A stretch of DNA of 46,417 nt from Enhydrobacter sp. (GCA_026126105.1 JAHCJV010000005.1:1-46417), one strand, 5' to 3'. Shown: positions 33,843-42,712, counted from the stretch's first letter. The notes: a model not told the origin generated them from the sequence alone. Numbers and translations are program-made.

Positions 33843-35072
33843 ATGGACACCCTGCCGCTCACCAGCCCCGAACAGGTCGGGCTTTCCGCAGCGCGGCTCG
33901 CGCGTATCACCAGCTGGATGAAAGGCTGGGTCGACAGCGGCAAGCTGCCGGGCCTGCTGGTCGCGGTCATGCGACGCGGTGAGCTTGCCTTCGCCGAGAC
34001 CTACGGCAAGGCCGATGTCGAGCGCAACAAGCCGGTTCGGCCGGACACGATCTATCGCATCTACTCGATGACCAAGCCGCTGACCTCGACGGCGATCATG
34101 ATGCTGTACGAGGAAGGCCGCTTCCAGCTCGACGATCCGATCACGAAGTTCCTGCCCATCTTCGCCAACCAGCGCGTCTTCATGGGCGGCAGCCGCGGCA
34201 AGATGGATCTGGTGCCGGCCGAGCGCGACATCACCTTCCGCGACCTGCTGAGCCACACCTCGGGCCTGACCTACGGCATGATGGAAACCAACGCGGTCGA
34301 TGCGCTCTATCGCGCGAAGGAAGGTGGCGTCGATTTCCAGACCTCCACGGCGACGCTGAAGGAAGTCGTCGAGAACGCAGCACGCCTGCCGCTGATCGCC
34401 CAGCCAGGCAAGGCCTGGAACTACAGCATTTCGACGGACGTACTGGGCTATCTCGTCGAAGTGATCTCGGGCCAACCGTTCGAGAAGTACCTGCTCGAGA
34501 AAGTGATCAAGCCGCTTGGCATGATCGACACCGACTTTCACGTGCCGTCCGAGAAGCATGAGCGCTTTGCCGCGAACTACAGCCCCGATGGTGCCGGCAA
34601 GCTCAAGCTGATCGACGATCCGGGCAAGAGCCGATATCTGGCGCCGCGCACGGTGAATTCCGGCGGCGGCGGCCTGGTGTCGACCGCGTCGGACTATCTG
34701 CGGTTCTGCAAGTTCATGCTCAACAAGGGCGAGCTCGACGGTGTGCGCCTGCTCGGTCGCAAGACCGTCGAATTGATGACGTCGAACCACCTCAAGGGCG
34801 ACATGGGCGACATGGGCGCGCCGCGGTTCTCCGAATCGACCTATCTCGGCATCGGCTTCGGGCTGGGCTTCTCGGTCATGCTCGATCCCGCCAAGGCGCA
34901 GATCCTGGGCACGCCAGGAGAGTACGCCTGGGGCGGCGCCGCCTCGACTGCCTTTTGGTGCGACCCGGCGGAAGACATGGCCGTCGTGATGCTGACGCAG
35001 CTCATGCCCTCCTCGACCTATCCGATTCGCCGCGAGCTGCGCGTGCTGTCGTACCAAGCCATCGCCGACTGA
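33843..35072 (+). CDS. Serine hydrolase of the beta-lactamase / EstB esterase family
   Basis: A 409-residue class C beta-lactamase-like enzyme without a signal peptide. The SxxK nucleophile is in YSMTKPLTS, the Tyr motif is in WNYSISTDVLG, and DLLSHTSGLTYG is the usual conserved stretch. The third box (KTG in lactamases) reads WGGAASTAF, as in EstB-type carboxylesterases, so ester rather than lactam cleavage is likely. AGGAGG lies before the ATG. It begins a three-gene run with the dioxygenase (8-base gap) and an efflux pump (3-base gap). Confidence 0.92.
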   Translation: MDTLPLTSPEQVGLSAARLARITSWMKGWVDSGKLPGLLVAVMRRGELAFAETYGKADVERNKPVRPDTIYRIYSMTKPLTSTAIMMLYEEGRFQLDDPITKFLPIFANQRVFMGGSRGKMDLVPAERDITFRDLLSHTSGLTYGMMETNAVDALYRAKEGGVDFQTSTATLKEVVENAARLPLIAQPGKAWNYSISTDVLGYLVEVISGQPFEKYLLEKVIKPLGMIDTDFHVPSEKHERFAANYSPDGAGKLKLIDDPGKSRYLAPRTVNSGGGGLVSTASDYLRFCKFMLNKGELDGVRLLGRKTVELMTSNHLKGDMGDMGAPRFSESTYLGIGFGLGFSVMLDPAKAQILGTPGEYAWGGAASTAFWCDPAEDMAVVMLTQLMPSSTYPIRRELRVLSYQAIAD

Positions 35073-35080
35073 GGCCCCTC

Positions 35081-35956
35081 ATGCGCAACACAGGACCCAT
35101 CAAGGTCACTAAGCTCCATCCGCTGTTCGGCGCGGAGATCAGCGGCATCGACATCACGCGGCCGCTGACGCCCCGCGAGTTCGGACCGATTCGTGCCGCG
35201 TTCGAGGAGCATTCGGTCCTGCTGTTCCGCGACCAGCCGATGGACGACGAGAAGCAGATCGAGTTCAGCGAGTATTTCGGTCCGCTCGAGACGACCGGCA
35301 GCGCCAACCCGGCCGCCGGCACCAAGTTCGCGCGCCAGTCGAACCTCGACATCATGACCGGCGAGCCGATTCCGCCGGACGACATGCGGATGATCTACCA
35401 GAAGGCCAACTATTTCTGGCACTCCGATTCCTCCTTCAAGCGCATTCCCTCACTGTGCTCGATCCTGACGGCCCGCATCTGCCCGCCGGAAGGCGGCAAC
35501 ACGGAGTTCCTCAACATGCGCGCGGCGTGGGACGCCCTGCCGCCGGCCCTGCAGGCGACGATCCATCCGCTGGTCGCCGAGCATGCGCTTGCCCATTCGC
35601 GTGACCGTGTCCAGAAGGGGATCCTGAGCGCCAAGGCGCTCAGCGAGCTGCCGCCGGTCAAGCAGCGCCTGTTCCGCGACAATCCGATCAACGGCCGGCG
35701 CGCGCTCTATATCGGCGCCCATGCCGGCCATATCGTCAATTGGCCCGAGCCGATCGGCAAGACGCTCCTATACGAGCTCAGCTATCGCGCCGAGCAGCCG
35801 GAATTCATCTTCTCGCACGCCTGGCGGGAGGGCGACGTGATCGTGTGGGACAACCGCGCCGTCCTGCACCGTGCCACCTACTACGACGCCGTGAAGCACA
35901 AGCGGCTCATGCAGCGAACTACGGTCGGCGGCGACGAGATGACCGTGCCGCAATAG
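35081..35956 (+). CDS. TauD/TfdA-family Fe(II)/2-oxoglutarate dioxygenase
   Basis: A 291-residue TauD-type dioxygenase. The iron ligands are His and Asp of FWHSDSSFK (about 114 and 116) and the distal His in VWDNRAVLHRATY (about 262), with the 2-oxoglutarate-binding Arg in RLMQRTTVGG. The N-terminal LHPLFGAEISGIDITRPL is the standard family opening. Members hydroxylate sulfonates, phenoxyacetates, alkyl sulfates or carnitine-like substrates, releasing aldehydes. It sits between an esterase-like gene and an efflux pump gene; together they look like a small degradative or detoxifying unit (inference). Confidence 0.93.
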   Translation: MRNTGPIKVTKLHPLFGAEISGIDITRPLTPREFGPIRAAFEEHSVLLFRDQPMDDEKQIEFSEYFGPLETTGSANPAAGTKFARQSNLDIMTGEPIPPDDMRMIYQKANYFWHSDSSFKRIPSLCSILTARICPPEGGNTEFLNMRAAWDALPPALQATIHPLVAEHALAHSRDRVQKGILSAKALSELPPVKQRLFRDNPINGRRALYIGAHAGHIVNWPEPIGKTLLYELSYRAEQPEFIFSHAWREGDVIVWDNRAVLHRATYYDAVKHKRLMQRTTVGGDEMTVPQ

Positions 35957-35959
35957 GCG

Positions 35960-37378
35960 ATGCCGGACTCTTCTTCCGCGTCCCCTCCCGCCAAACCGAT
36001 CGAGACGCATCCGGACGGCATGCCGGCCGGATGGCCGCGCCTGCTTGCCGTGGCGACGATCACAATCGGCCTGGCGATGTCGGTGCTCAACAACTCGATG
36101 ACGAACCTGGCGCTGCCGTACATTGCCCACGATCTCGGCATCTCCGCGGAGAGCTCCATCTGGATCGTCAACGCAAGCCAGATCGCGCTCATGGTGTCGC
36201 TGCTGCCCGTGGCAGCGCTGGGTGACATCATCGGGTATCGGCACGTCTATCGCGGTGGCTTGGCCCTGTTCTGCCTGGCCTCGCTGGGCTGCGTGCTCGC
36301 GCCGTCACTGCCATGGCTGATCGTGGCACGCGTGGTGCAGGGGCTGGGGGGCGCCGCCATCATGGCGATCCAGCCGGCGCTGGTCCGCTCCATCTATCCT
36401 CGCAACATGCTGGGCCGGGGGCTCGGCTTCAACACGACGGTGGTGGCGACCTCGCTTGCGGCGGGGCCGTCGCTCGGCGCTGCACTGCTGTCGATCTGGT
36501 CGTGGCCCATGCTGTTCGGCGTCTATATCCCGCTCGGCATCGTGTCCTTCATCCTGGCCGAGCGCTTCCTGCCGCGCACCACGCATACGCCCCGACCGTT
36601 CGACGTCGTCTCAGCGGTTCTCTCCGGCATCACCTTTGGGCTGCTGATCTTCGGCATCGACGGGGTGGCGCACGGCCATTCGCCTCTCGTAATCCTGGCC
36701 GAACTCGTCGCCGCGGCAATTCTCGGCACGCTTTTCGTTCGCCGCCAGACACGGCTCGCCGATCCGATGATGCCCGTCGACATGTTCAAGCGGCCGCTCT
36801 TCGCGCTCTCGATCAGCGCCGCGACCTGCACTTTCACGGCGCAGGGTCTTGCCTTCGTCAGCCTGCCCTTCTTCTTTCATACCGTGCTCGGCAAGAGCGC
36901 GACCGAGACCGGCATCCTGCTGACCCCATGGCCGCTCGCGCTCGCGGCTATCGCTCCGATCGCCGGGCGTCTCGCCGACCGCCACCATGCCGGCGTGCTG
37001 GGGTCGATCGGGCTTACGATCATGACCGCCGGCCTGGTGCTGACCGCGCTGCTGCCACCCGATCCGGGCACGGTCGACATCATGTGGCGGCTGGTCCTGT
37101 GCGGCGCCGGCTTCGGCATTTTTGCCTCGCCCAACAATCGGCTGATGATGAACGCCGTCCCGCGCGAGCGCAGCGGCAGCGCCGGCGGCATCATCGCCAG
37201 CGCCCGCACCCTGGGCCAGACGATGGGCGCCGCCCTGGTCGCTCTGGTATTTGGCCTGTTCGACTTCTCCGGCGGCGCCGGCGGCGCGGCCGCCGCCAAG
37301 GCTGCCCTTTGGCTCGGCGCCGTTTTTGCCGGCACCGGCCTGGTTATCGGCAGCTTTCGGCTGAGGATGCAGCGGTAG
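35960..37378 (+). CDS. MFS drug-efflux-type transporter (DHA2 family, 14 helices)
   Basis: A 472-residue permease of the EmrB/QacA type with about 14 hydrophobic segments. The DHA2 landmarks are LNNSMTNLALPYIAHDLG in helix 1, ASQIALMVSLLPVAALGDIIGYRHVYRGG after helix 2 (in pieces), and RVVQGLGGAAIMAIQPALVR (motif B/C area). It exports lipophilic compounds by proton antiport across the inner membrane. No EmrA-type partner is present. The start lies 3 bases after the dioxygenase stop, so its substrate may be a compound handled by that enzyme. Confidence 0.92.
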   Translation: MPDSSSASPPAKPIETHPDGMPAGWPRLLAVATITIGLAMSVLNNSMTNLALPYIAHDLGISAESSIWIVNASQIALMVSLLPVAALGDIIGYRHVYRGGLALFCLASLGCVLAPSLPWLIVARVVQGLGGAAIMAIQPALVRSIYPRNMLGRGLGFNTTVVATSLAAGPSLGAALLSIWSWPMLFGVYIPLGIVSFILAERFLPRTTHTPRPFDVVSAVLSGITFGLLIFGIDGVAHGHSPLVILAELVAAAILGTLFVRRQTRLADPMMPVDMFKRPLFALSISAATCTFTAQGLAFVSLPFFFHTVLGKSATETGILLTPWPLALAAIAPIAGRLADRHHAGVLGSIGLTIMTAGLVLTALLPPDPGTVDIMWRLVLCGAGFGIFASPNNRLMMNAVPRERSGSAGGIIASARTLGQTMGAALVALVFGLFDFSGGAGGAAAAKAALWLGAVFAGTGLVIGSFRLRMQR

Positions 37379-37384
37379 CCGGGT

Positions 37385-38332
37385 CTAACCGCCCGCGTGC
37401 AACTCGCGGAACAGCGAGGGCGCCATGCCGAAGCGGCGCTCGAAAGCCTGGCCGAGCCGCGCCGACGATTTCAGCCCGACCCGGCCGGCAATCAGCTTCA
37501 GCGAGAGGCCGTTCGCCAACAGCGTGCGCGCCGCATCGAGCCGCAGGTCCTCGACGAAATGCGCCGGGGTTTTGCCGGTCGCCTCGGTGAACTTGCGATA
37601 GAAGCTGCGCTCGCTGTAGCCCGCATGGCGTGCCAGGGTCGGTACGTCGAGCTCACGATCGAGATGGTCGCGCATCCAGTCGATCAGCGCGGCGAAGGGT
37701 GCGTCGGCGGTGGCCTGTGCCTGCAGCATCGGACTGAACTGCGACTGATAACCCGGACGGCGCGCATAAAGCACGAAGCTGCGCGCGATCAGGTTGGCGG
37801 TCGCCGCGCCGAGGTCGGCCTCGACCAGGGCCAGCGCCATGTCGATGCCGGTCGTGACCCCGGCCGAGGTCCAAACCTTGCCGTCGACGACATACAGCGC
37901 TTCGGCATCGACCGAGACGGCGGGAAAGCGTTCGGCGAGGCGCGCGCAGCTCGCCCAATGGGTTGCCACCCTCTTGCCGTCGAGCAGGCCGGCTGCGGCA
38001 AGCACGAACGCGCCAGTGCAGACCGAACCGTAGCGGCGCGTGCGTGGTGCCACCTTCTGCAGCCAACGACGCGCGCCGGGATGGATCATCGCCGCTTTCA
38101 GCCCGTGCGAACCGCCGGCGATCAACAAGGTGTCGGGCTGGCCGCCGATCCTTCTCGACTGCATGGCGACGCCGCAGTTCGTGGTCACCAGTCCGCCGTC
38201 GGCGGAGACGATCTGCAGGTCGTAGGCTGGCTTCTCCACCGCGTCGTTGGCGGCCCCGAAGACGGCTGCCGGCCCCGTAACGTCGAGGAGCTGGCAACCA
38301 TCGTAGGCGAAGATCTGGAGCTTATGGACCAT
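37385..38332 (-). CDS. GlxA-type AraC-family transcriptional regulator
   Basis: A 315-residue regulator with an N-terminal DJ-1/PfpI-like domain (about 1-185) and a C-terminal AraC helix-turn-helix pair (about 210-315: LDVPTLARHAGYSERSFYRKF, in pieces, and LKLIAGRVGLKSSARLGQAF). The PfpI part keeps a Cys in SVCTGAFVLAAAGLLDG, probably used for sensing. It is divergent from the isonitrile-hydratase-like gene across 62 bases and very likely controls it. The ATG at 38332 has no ribosome site and may be leaderless: TTGGCA and TAAATT boxes place the transcript start near the ATG. Confidence 0.92.
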   Translation of the reverse strand: MVHKLQIFAYDGCQLLDVTGPAAVFGAANDAVEKPAYDLQIVSADGGLVTTNCGVAMQSRRIGGQPDTLLIAGGSHGLKAAMIHPGARRWLQKVAPRTRRYGSVCTGAFVLAAAGLLDGKRVATHWASCARLAERFPAVSVDAEALYVVDGKVWTSAGVTTGIDMALALVEADLGAATANLIARSFVLYARRPGYQSQFSPMLQAQATADAPFAALIDWMRDHLDRELDVPTLARHAGYSERSFYRKFTEATGKTPAHFVEDLRLDAARTLLANGLSLKLIAGRVGLKSSARLGQAFERRFGMAPSLFRELHAGG

Positions 38333-38368
38333 TGGCAGAATTTACGCGCTGTTTGTCATTTCTGCCAA
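38332..38368. promoter_or_regulatory. Symmetric divergent promoter / operator
   Basis: TTGGCAGAA at 38332-38340 and its inverse TTCTGCCAA at 38360-38368 flank 19 bases. Read as promoters, each half gives a TTGGCA -35 box with an 18-base spacer to TAAATT (minus strand, toward the regulator) or TCATTT (plus strand, toward the hydratase-like gene). The two promoters therefore overlap face to face. Confidence 0.5.
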
Positions 38369-38394
38369 GTTGGTACTCGGCTAGTGTCGGCGGC

Positions 38395-39069
38395 ATGCAC
38401 ATCGGTATCCTGATCTTCCCGGCCGTCACCCAACTCGACGCGACTGGCCCGGCCCAAGTCCTCGCCCGCACGCCGGGCGCCACGCTGCACATGATCTGGA
38501 AGACCCGCGATCCGGTGAAGACCGACGCGGGCTTTTCGATCGTGCCTACTACAACCTTTGCGGATTGCCCGCAGCTGGATGTGATCTGCATTCCCGGCGG
38601 CGCCGGGCAGATCGACTTGATGAACGACGCCGAAACGCTGGCCTTCGTGGCTGCCCAGGGCGCCAAGGCGCGTTACGTGACGTCGGTCTGCACGGGCTCT
38701 CTGGTGCTGGGGGCAGCAGGCTTGCTGAACGGCTACAAGTCGGCCTGCCACTGGGCCTCGCGCGACCTGCTCTCGGCGTTCGGTGCAATACCCGTTGCCG
38801 AGCGTGTCGTGCGCGACCGCAATCGCATCTCGGGCGGAGGCGTTACCGCGGGAATCGACTTCGGTCTGACTTTGCTCGCCGAGCTCGCAGGGAATGAAGT
38901 CGCGCAATCCGTGCAGCTCGCACTCGAGTACGATCCGCAGCCGCCGTTCCAATCAGGAAGTCCAGAGAAGGCCGGCGCGGAATGTACCGCCCGGGTGCGC
39001 GCTCAGATGGAGACGATGATCGCGCGTCGCCAGGAAGCGAATGCCCGAGCTGCGGCCCGCGTCGCGTAG
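38395..39069 (+). CDS. DJ-1/PfpI-family protein, isonitrile hydratase-like
   Basis: A 224-residue DJ-1/PfpI protein. The nucleophile Cys is about residue 99 in YVTSVCTGSLVLGAAGLLNG and an acidic residue is at about 15 in VTQLDATGPAQ, the Cys/Asp pair essential in Pseudomonas isonitrile hydratase (InhA). SGGGVTAGIDFGLTLL closes the domain as in that enzyme. It may hydrate isonitriles to N-formamides, although related proteins have other substrates. The tail (about 195-224) is Arg/Ala-rich and variable. It is divergent from a GlxA-type regulator gene, a common arrangement for this family. Confidence 0.88.
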   Translation: MHIGILIFPAVTQLDATGPAQVLARTPGATLHMIWKTRDPVKTDAGFSIVPTTTFADCPQLDVICIPGGAGQIDLMNDAETLAFVAAQGAKARYVTSVCTGSLVLGAAGLLNGYKSACHWASRDLLSAFGAIPVAERVVRDRNRISGGGVTAGIDFGLTLLAELAGNEVAQSVQLALEYDPQPPFQSGSPEKAGAECTARVRAQMETMIARRQEANARAAARVA

Positions 39070-39114
39070 AGTAACCACTCTTCGCCCCGCGCCTAAGCGC
39101 GGGGGGACGGAAGT

Positions 39115-39660
39115 TCAGGCGCTGGCGGATGCGCTCTCGATGGTGATCGCCTTGCCCGCGGCCATGTCGTACTTAAGCCGCCGTACATGGTCGAGGTCAC
39201 GGCCGGTGACCCGGACGAACCGGCTACCCTCGGGATAGTCGATGGCGTGCACGTCGCCCACGTCGTAGACGCCGGCGTGACCCGGCTCGAGGCGATAGGA
39301 CTTCACCTTCTCGAGCTTGGCGTCGCCTGCATCGGTGCCGCCGTCGAGCCGCTTGTAGACGCTCATGTCGGTGTACTTCACCGCCTGGCCATAGACTGCC
39401 CACGACGAGCCGTGGTCGTGCGGCGGGCTCTTGTGTCCCTTGGCGTTGACATGGGCGAGCACGACGAAGCCCAGGTCCTTGTCCTCGTAGAGCTTGCGCG
39501 TGCCCATCGGAGCGGCTGGCCCGACCGCCTCGTCGACGAACTGCTGGTTGGCCAGCAGCTTCTCCAGCAGCGCGCGCACCTGCTCGCGGCCGGCCGGGCT
39601 GTTGTCCGCCGACAGCGCGGCTTTGGCATCCTTGGTGAAGGCGTCGAGCGTGTAGGTCAT
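39115..39660 (-). CDS. Cupin protein, cysteine-dioxygenase-like
   Basis: A 181-residue cupin. The metal-binding motif is in HKSPPHDHGSSWAVYGQ (two His), with the second half in EPGHAGVYDVGDVHAIDYPEG (His residues completing a 3-His site). The layout recalls cysteine dioxygenase-type enzymes and similar 3-His thiol or carboxylate dioxygenases. It lies 9 bases after the acyl-CoA dehydrogenase gene at the end of a minus-strand operon. Substrate unknown. Confidence 0.85.
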   Translation of the reverse strand: MTYTLDAFTKDAKAALSADNSPAGREQVRALLEKLLANQQFVDEAVGPAAPMGTRKLYEDKDLGFVVLAHVNAKGHKSPPHDHGSSWAVYGQAVKYTDMSVYKRLDGGTDAGDAKLEKVKSYRLEPGHAGVYDVGDVHAIDYPEGSRFVRVTGRDLDHVRRLKYDMAAGKAITIESASASA

Positions 39661-39669
39661 GGTTGCCTC

Positions 39670-40839
39670 CTAGCGGCCGCCGAGAATGCGGCGTGCGATC
39701 ACCATACGGTGCACCTCGGACGGGCCTTCGTAAACCCGCATGGTGCGCACCTTCTGCGCCATGATCGCAAGCGGCAGCTCCTGCGTGACGCCCATGGCGC
39801 CGAACGACTGCTGGGCCTGGTCGATCACCTCGGTCGCCATCTCGGTCGCGAAGACCTTGATCATCGATGCCTCCATGCGCACGTCGCGGCCCTCGTCCTG
39901 CTTGACCGCGGCATCCATCACCATCAGCCGGCAGGCATGCAGCTTGGTCGCCGCGTCGGCGATCCACCACTGGATCGCCTGTCGGTCGGCGAGCTTCTGG
40001 CCGAAGGTTACGCGCTGGCTGACATGCTCGACCATCATGTCGAGCGCGCGCTGGGCCATGCCGATGCACCACGAGCCCATCTGCAGCCGGCGCACGGTGA
40101 GGCGAAGCTGCATCGGCGCGAAGCCGGCGCCGATCCGGCCCAGCACCTGGCTTTCATGCACACGGCAATCCTCGAACACGACCTCGTAGGTGCGCTGGCC
40201 GGCCAGCATCGGGATGGCGCGCGCGACCACGAGGCCGGGCGTGCCCTTGTCGACAAGGAAAGCGGTGATGCCGCCGCGCGAGCCGCGTTCGGGATCCGTC
40301 ACCGCCATGACAATCGTAAAGTCTGCCTTGGCGATGCGGCTGATCCAGATCTTGCGGCCGTTGATCACCCAGTGATCGCCGTCCTTCACCGCCCTGGTCT
40401 TCATGCCGGCCGGATCGCCGCCCGCGCCCGGCTCGGAAATGGCGATCGCCGAGGTCGTCTCGCCGGCCGCATAGGGCTCAAGATACTTCTTGCGCTGCTC
40501 CGGGTTAACCGTCTGCAGCATCATGTGCAGGTTGGGCGAGTCGGGCGGGAAGGTGAAGGGCACGCAGGTGTAGCCGAGCTCCTCGTTGACTCCGACCAGC
40601 GCCACCGACGGCAGGTTTGCGCCGCCGACTTCCTCCGGCACATCGAGTGCCCACAGGCCGAGATCCTTGCACTGCTTGAAGAGCTTCTGGTTTTCCTCGT
40701 CGTTGAGTGCCGCCGGCTGGCCCGCGGCGAAGCGGTCGAGGATGTTCTTCTCCAGCGGCATCAGCTCGTTGCGCACGAACTTCTTGACGAGATCGCGCAG
40801 CATGCCCTGCTCTTCCGTCACCTTGAACATCCCGTCCAT
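39670..40839 (-). CDS. Acyl-CoA dehydrogenase
   Basis: A 389-residue FAD-dependent acyl-CoA dehydrogenase. Signatures: AIAISEPGAGGDPAGMKTRA (FAD and substrate loop), WVINGRKIWISRIAKADF, LAIMAQKVRTMRVYEGPSEVH with Glu of the YEG segment in the base region, and MVIARRILGGR at the end. It oxidises an acyl-CoA to the 2-enoyl form, passing electrons to ETF. It starts 9 bases after the NMT1-type binding protein stop and is followed by the cupin, so the operon may import and start breakdown of one compound. Confidence 0.94.
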   Translation of the reverse strand: MDGMFKVTEEQGMLRDLVKKFVRNELMPLEKNILDRFAAGQPAALNDEENQKLFKQCKDLGLWALDVPEEVGGANLPSVALVGVNEELGYTCVPFTFPPDSPNLHMMLQTVNPEQRKKYLEPYAAGETTSAIAISEPGAGGDPAGMKTRAVKDGDHWVINGRKIWISRIAKADFTIVMAVTDPERGSRGGITAFLVDKGTPGLVVARAIPMLAGQRTYEVVFEDCRVHESQVLGRIGAGFAPMQLRLTVRRLQMGSWCIGMAQRALDMMVEHVSQRVTFGQKLADRQAIQWWIADAATKLHACRLMVMDAAVKQDEGRDVRMEASMIKVFATEMATEVIDQAQQSFGAMGVTQELPLAIMAQKVRTMRVYEGPSEVHRMVIARRILGGR

Positions 40840-40848
40840 TGCGTCCTC

Positions 40849-41868
40849 CTACTTTCTGCCAATGCCCTTGTTAACGAAGTCCAGCGTATAGGCCTGCCGC
40901 ACGTCCAGGCCCTTGGGCAGCACGTCGACGTCGGTCATCGAGTCGTAGAATGCGTTCCACCGCGCATCCGACATGGCGCCGATGCCGCCCGTAAGCGCCT
41001 CGCCGGAATGCACGATGCCGCTTTCGTTCAGAACCTTGATGGCATAGGCGATGCGCGCGTCGGTCTGGTCGGGGTTCTCCCGCTTGATCAGCGCGTTCGC
41101 TGCCTCGATCGCCGGGCCGCCCTGCAGGTACTGCGCCCAGCCTTCGAGCGAGGCATCGACGAAGCGCTGGATGAGATCTTTCTTCGCGGTAGCGAGGGCC
41201 CGCGAAGTGGCAATGGTGGTCTGGTAGGCGCTGAAGCCGGCCTCCGCAATCAGCATCACTTCGGGTTGCTTGCCCAGCGCTTCGGCGATCGAGAACGGTT
41301 CCGACGACACGAAGCCTTGCTGGATCGCGCGGGGGTCGGCGAGAAACGGCGACATGTTGAAATTGTATGGCCGCAGCTGCGCATCCGAGAGTCCGTATTT
41401 CTTCCGCAGATACGGCCAAAAGGTCGAGCGGCTGCCGTTCGAGATCAGCAATGGCCGGCCCTTCATCTTCTCGAAGCTGTCGAAGCCCGAGCCGGGATGG
41501 GCGATCATTACCTGCGGGTCCTTCTGAAAGATCGCCGCGATTGTGAAGAAGGGTGCCCCGACATTCACATAGGTGAAGGCCTCGAAGCTGTTCGACATGA
41601 TCATGTCGACCCGGCCGGCCAGTAGCATCTGGCCGATGTTGAGACTCGGTCCCCCCTGGCGCAGGTCGACCTCCAGGCCGCGTGCCTTGTAGAGGCCGGC
41701 GGCGACGGCCTGGTAGAAGCCGCCGTGCTCGGCCTGGGCTCGCCAGTCGGTATGGAAGGAGAGCTTGTCGAGCGGCTGCGCCCGCGGCCGGCGCGCGAGC
41801 GGCACGAGAAGCGGAGCGGCGACGAGGCCGAGCGCAGCGCGCCGGTCGAGACGAAAGGCACCTGTCAT
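40849..41868 (-). CDS. NMT1/THI5-type ABC substrate-binding protein
   Basis: A 339-residue periplasmic binding protein of the NMT1/THI5/SsuA type. MTGAFRLDRRAALGLVAAPLL is a Tat-like signal (DRRAALGLV). Then come KLSFHTDWRAQAEHGGFYQA, ARGLEVDLRQGGPSLNIGQML and YGLSDAQLRPYNFNMSPFLA, typical of receptors for pyrimidines, riboflavin or sulfonates. No permease or ATPase gene is adjacent. The ATG overlaps the YdcF gene stop (ATGA). The extended frame to 42417 is antisense or out of frame with YdcF. Confidence 0.9.
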   Translation of the reverse strand: MTGAFRLDRRAALGLVAAPLLVPLARRPRAQPLDKLSFHTDWRAQAEHGGFYQAVAAGLYKARGLEVDLRQGGPSLNIGQMLLAGRVDMIMSNSFEAFTYVNVGAPFFTIAAIFQKDPQVMIAHPGSGFDSFEKMKGRPLLISNGSRSTFWPYLRKKYGLSDAQLRPYNFNMSPFLADPRAIQQGFVSSEPFSIAEALGKQPEVMLIAEAGFSAYQTTIATSRALATAKKDLIQRFVDASLEGWAQYLQGGPAIEAANALIKRENPDQTDARIAYAIKVLNESGIVHSGEALTGGIGAMSDARWNAFYDSMTDVDVLPKGLDVRQAYTLDFVNKGIGRK

Positions 41869-42653
41869 TTGTCCAGAACCGAAACTCGGAAATCGAGATG
41901 GAGGGCGATGATCTCTCTGATCGCCTGTCCCGACAAGCGCAAGCCGTCGAGCGAGGGCAGCCAATTGTCCCACGGCAGACGCGACAAGGGCGCAGCCTCG
42001 AAGTCGGTTGGGAAAGCGCCGACGTTCAGGCCGGCGCGCCGGGCGAGCTGGAGGGCACGCGGCATGTGGCTGGCCGATGTCACCAGAGCGACCCTCTTCT
42101 CGCCGACCAGAGCGCGGACGAAGCGGATGTTGTCGATCGTGCTCAGGGCCATCGGCTCGTTGACGATGGCGGTCGCGGGCACGCCGAGGGCGACCAGGAA
42201 ACTGAACATGGCGTCCGCCTCTGTGATCGGCGGCCCGCCATGCTGCGCGCGAAACGACCCGCCGGTTATCACGATCCTGGGCGCAAGACCGCGATGATAG
42301 AGGCGGGCTCCCTCCCATATCCGGTCTGAACTGTCGTTGAGGTCGGGCTCGGGCTGCTGCGGTGGATAGGCCGGCGAGATGCCACCGCCCAGAACGACGA
42401 TGGCATCGTAGCAGCAAGCCGGCGCTTCGCGGGCGGCGGCTCGCGCCTGATTTTCGAGATAGGAGATCAACCCGTCGCCGACGGGTTGGAACGCCAAGAC
42501 AAGGGTCTCCGCGATCGCCAGGCCGAGCACGACGCGCGCGAGACGCCGCCAGCCTGCCAACGTGAGGAGACCGGCCAGGATCACGGCAACTGCCAGCGAC
42601 GCCGGCGGGAAGATCAATGCCGTGGCGATCTTGAGGAGGGCAAAGGTGTCCAT
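41865..42653 (-). CDS. YdcF-family (DUF218) membrane protein
   Basis: A 262-residue protein with two or three N-terminal membrane helices (about residues 5-58) and a periplasmic DUF218 domain. Landmarks are CYDAIVVLGGGISP, IVITGGSFRAQHGG and ALVTSASHMPRALQLARRAG, as in ElyC/SanA/YdcF proteins linked to envelope integrity and vancomycin tolerance in enterobacteria. The catalytic role is not settled. It heads the operon with the NMT1-type binding protein, acyl-CoA dehydrogenase and cupin, but has no clear functional link to them. Confidence 0.9.
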   Translation of the reverse strand: MDTFALLKIATALIFPPASLAVAVILAGLLTLAGWRRLARVVLGLAIAETLVLAFQPVGDGLISYLENQARAAAREAPACCYDAIVVLGGGISPAYPPQQPEPDLNDSSDRIWEGARLYHRGLAPRIVITGGSFRAQHGGPPITEADAMFSFLVALGVPATAIVNEPMALSTIDNIRFVRALVGEKRVALVTSASHMPRALQLARRAGLNVGAFPTDFEAAPLSRLPWDNWLPSLDGLRLSGQAIREIIALHLDFRVSVLDK

Positions 42654-42712
42654 GCAGGGATTTGCTGCCCGGCTATACTAGGCGTCTCAGCGTCCCGCAA
42701 AGAGTTCCCCCC

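Noticed and set aside
33768..35057. Upstream extension of the SDR frame on the minus strand
   Set aside because: Antisense to the serine hydrolase gene; the true start at 33767 has a good ribosome site.
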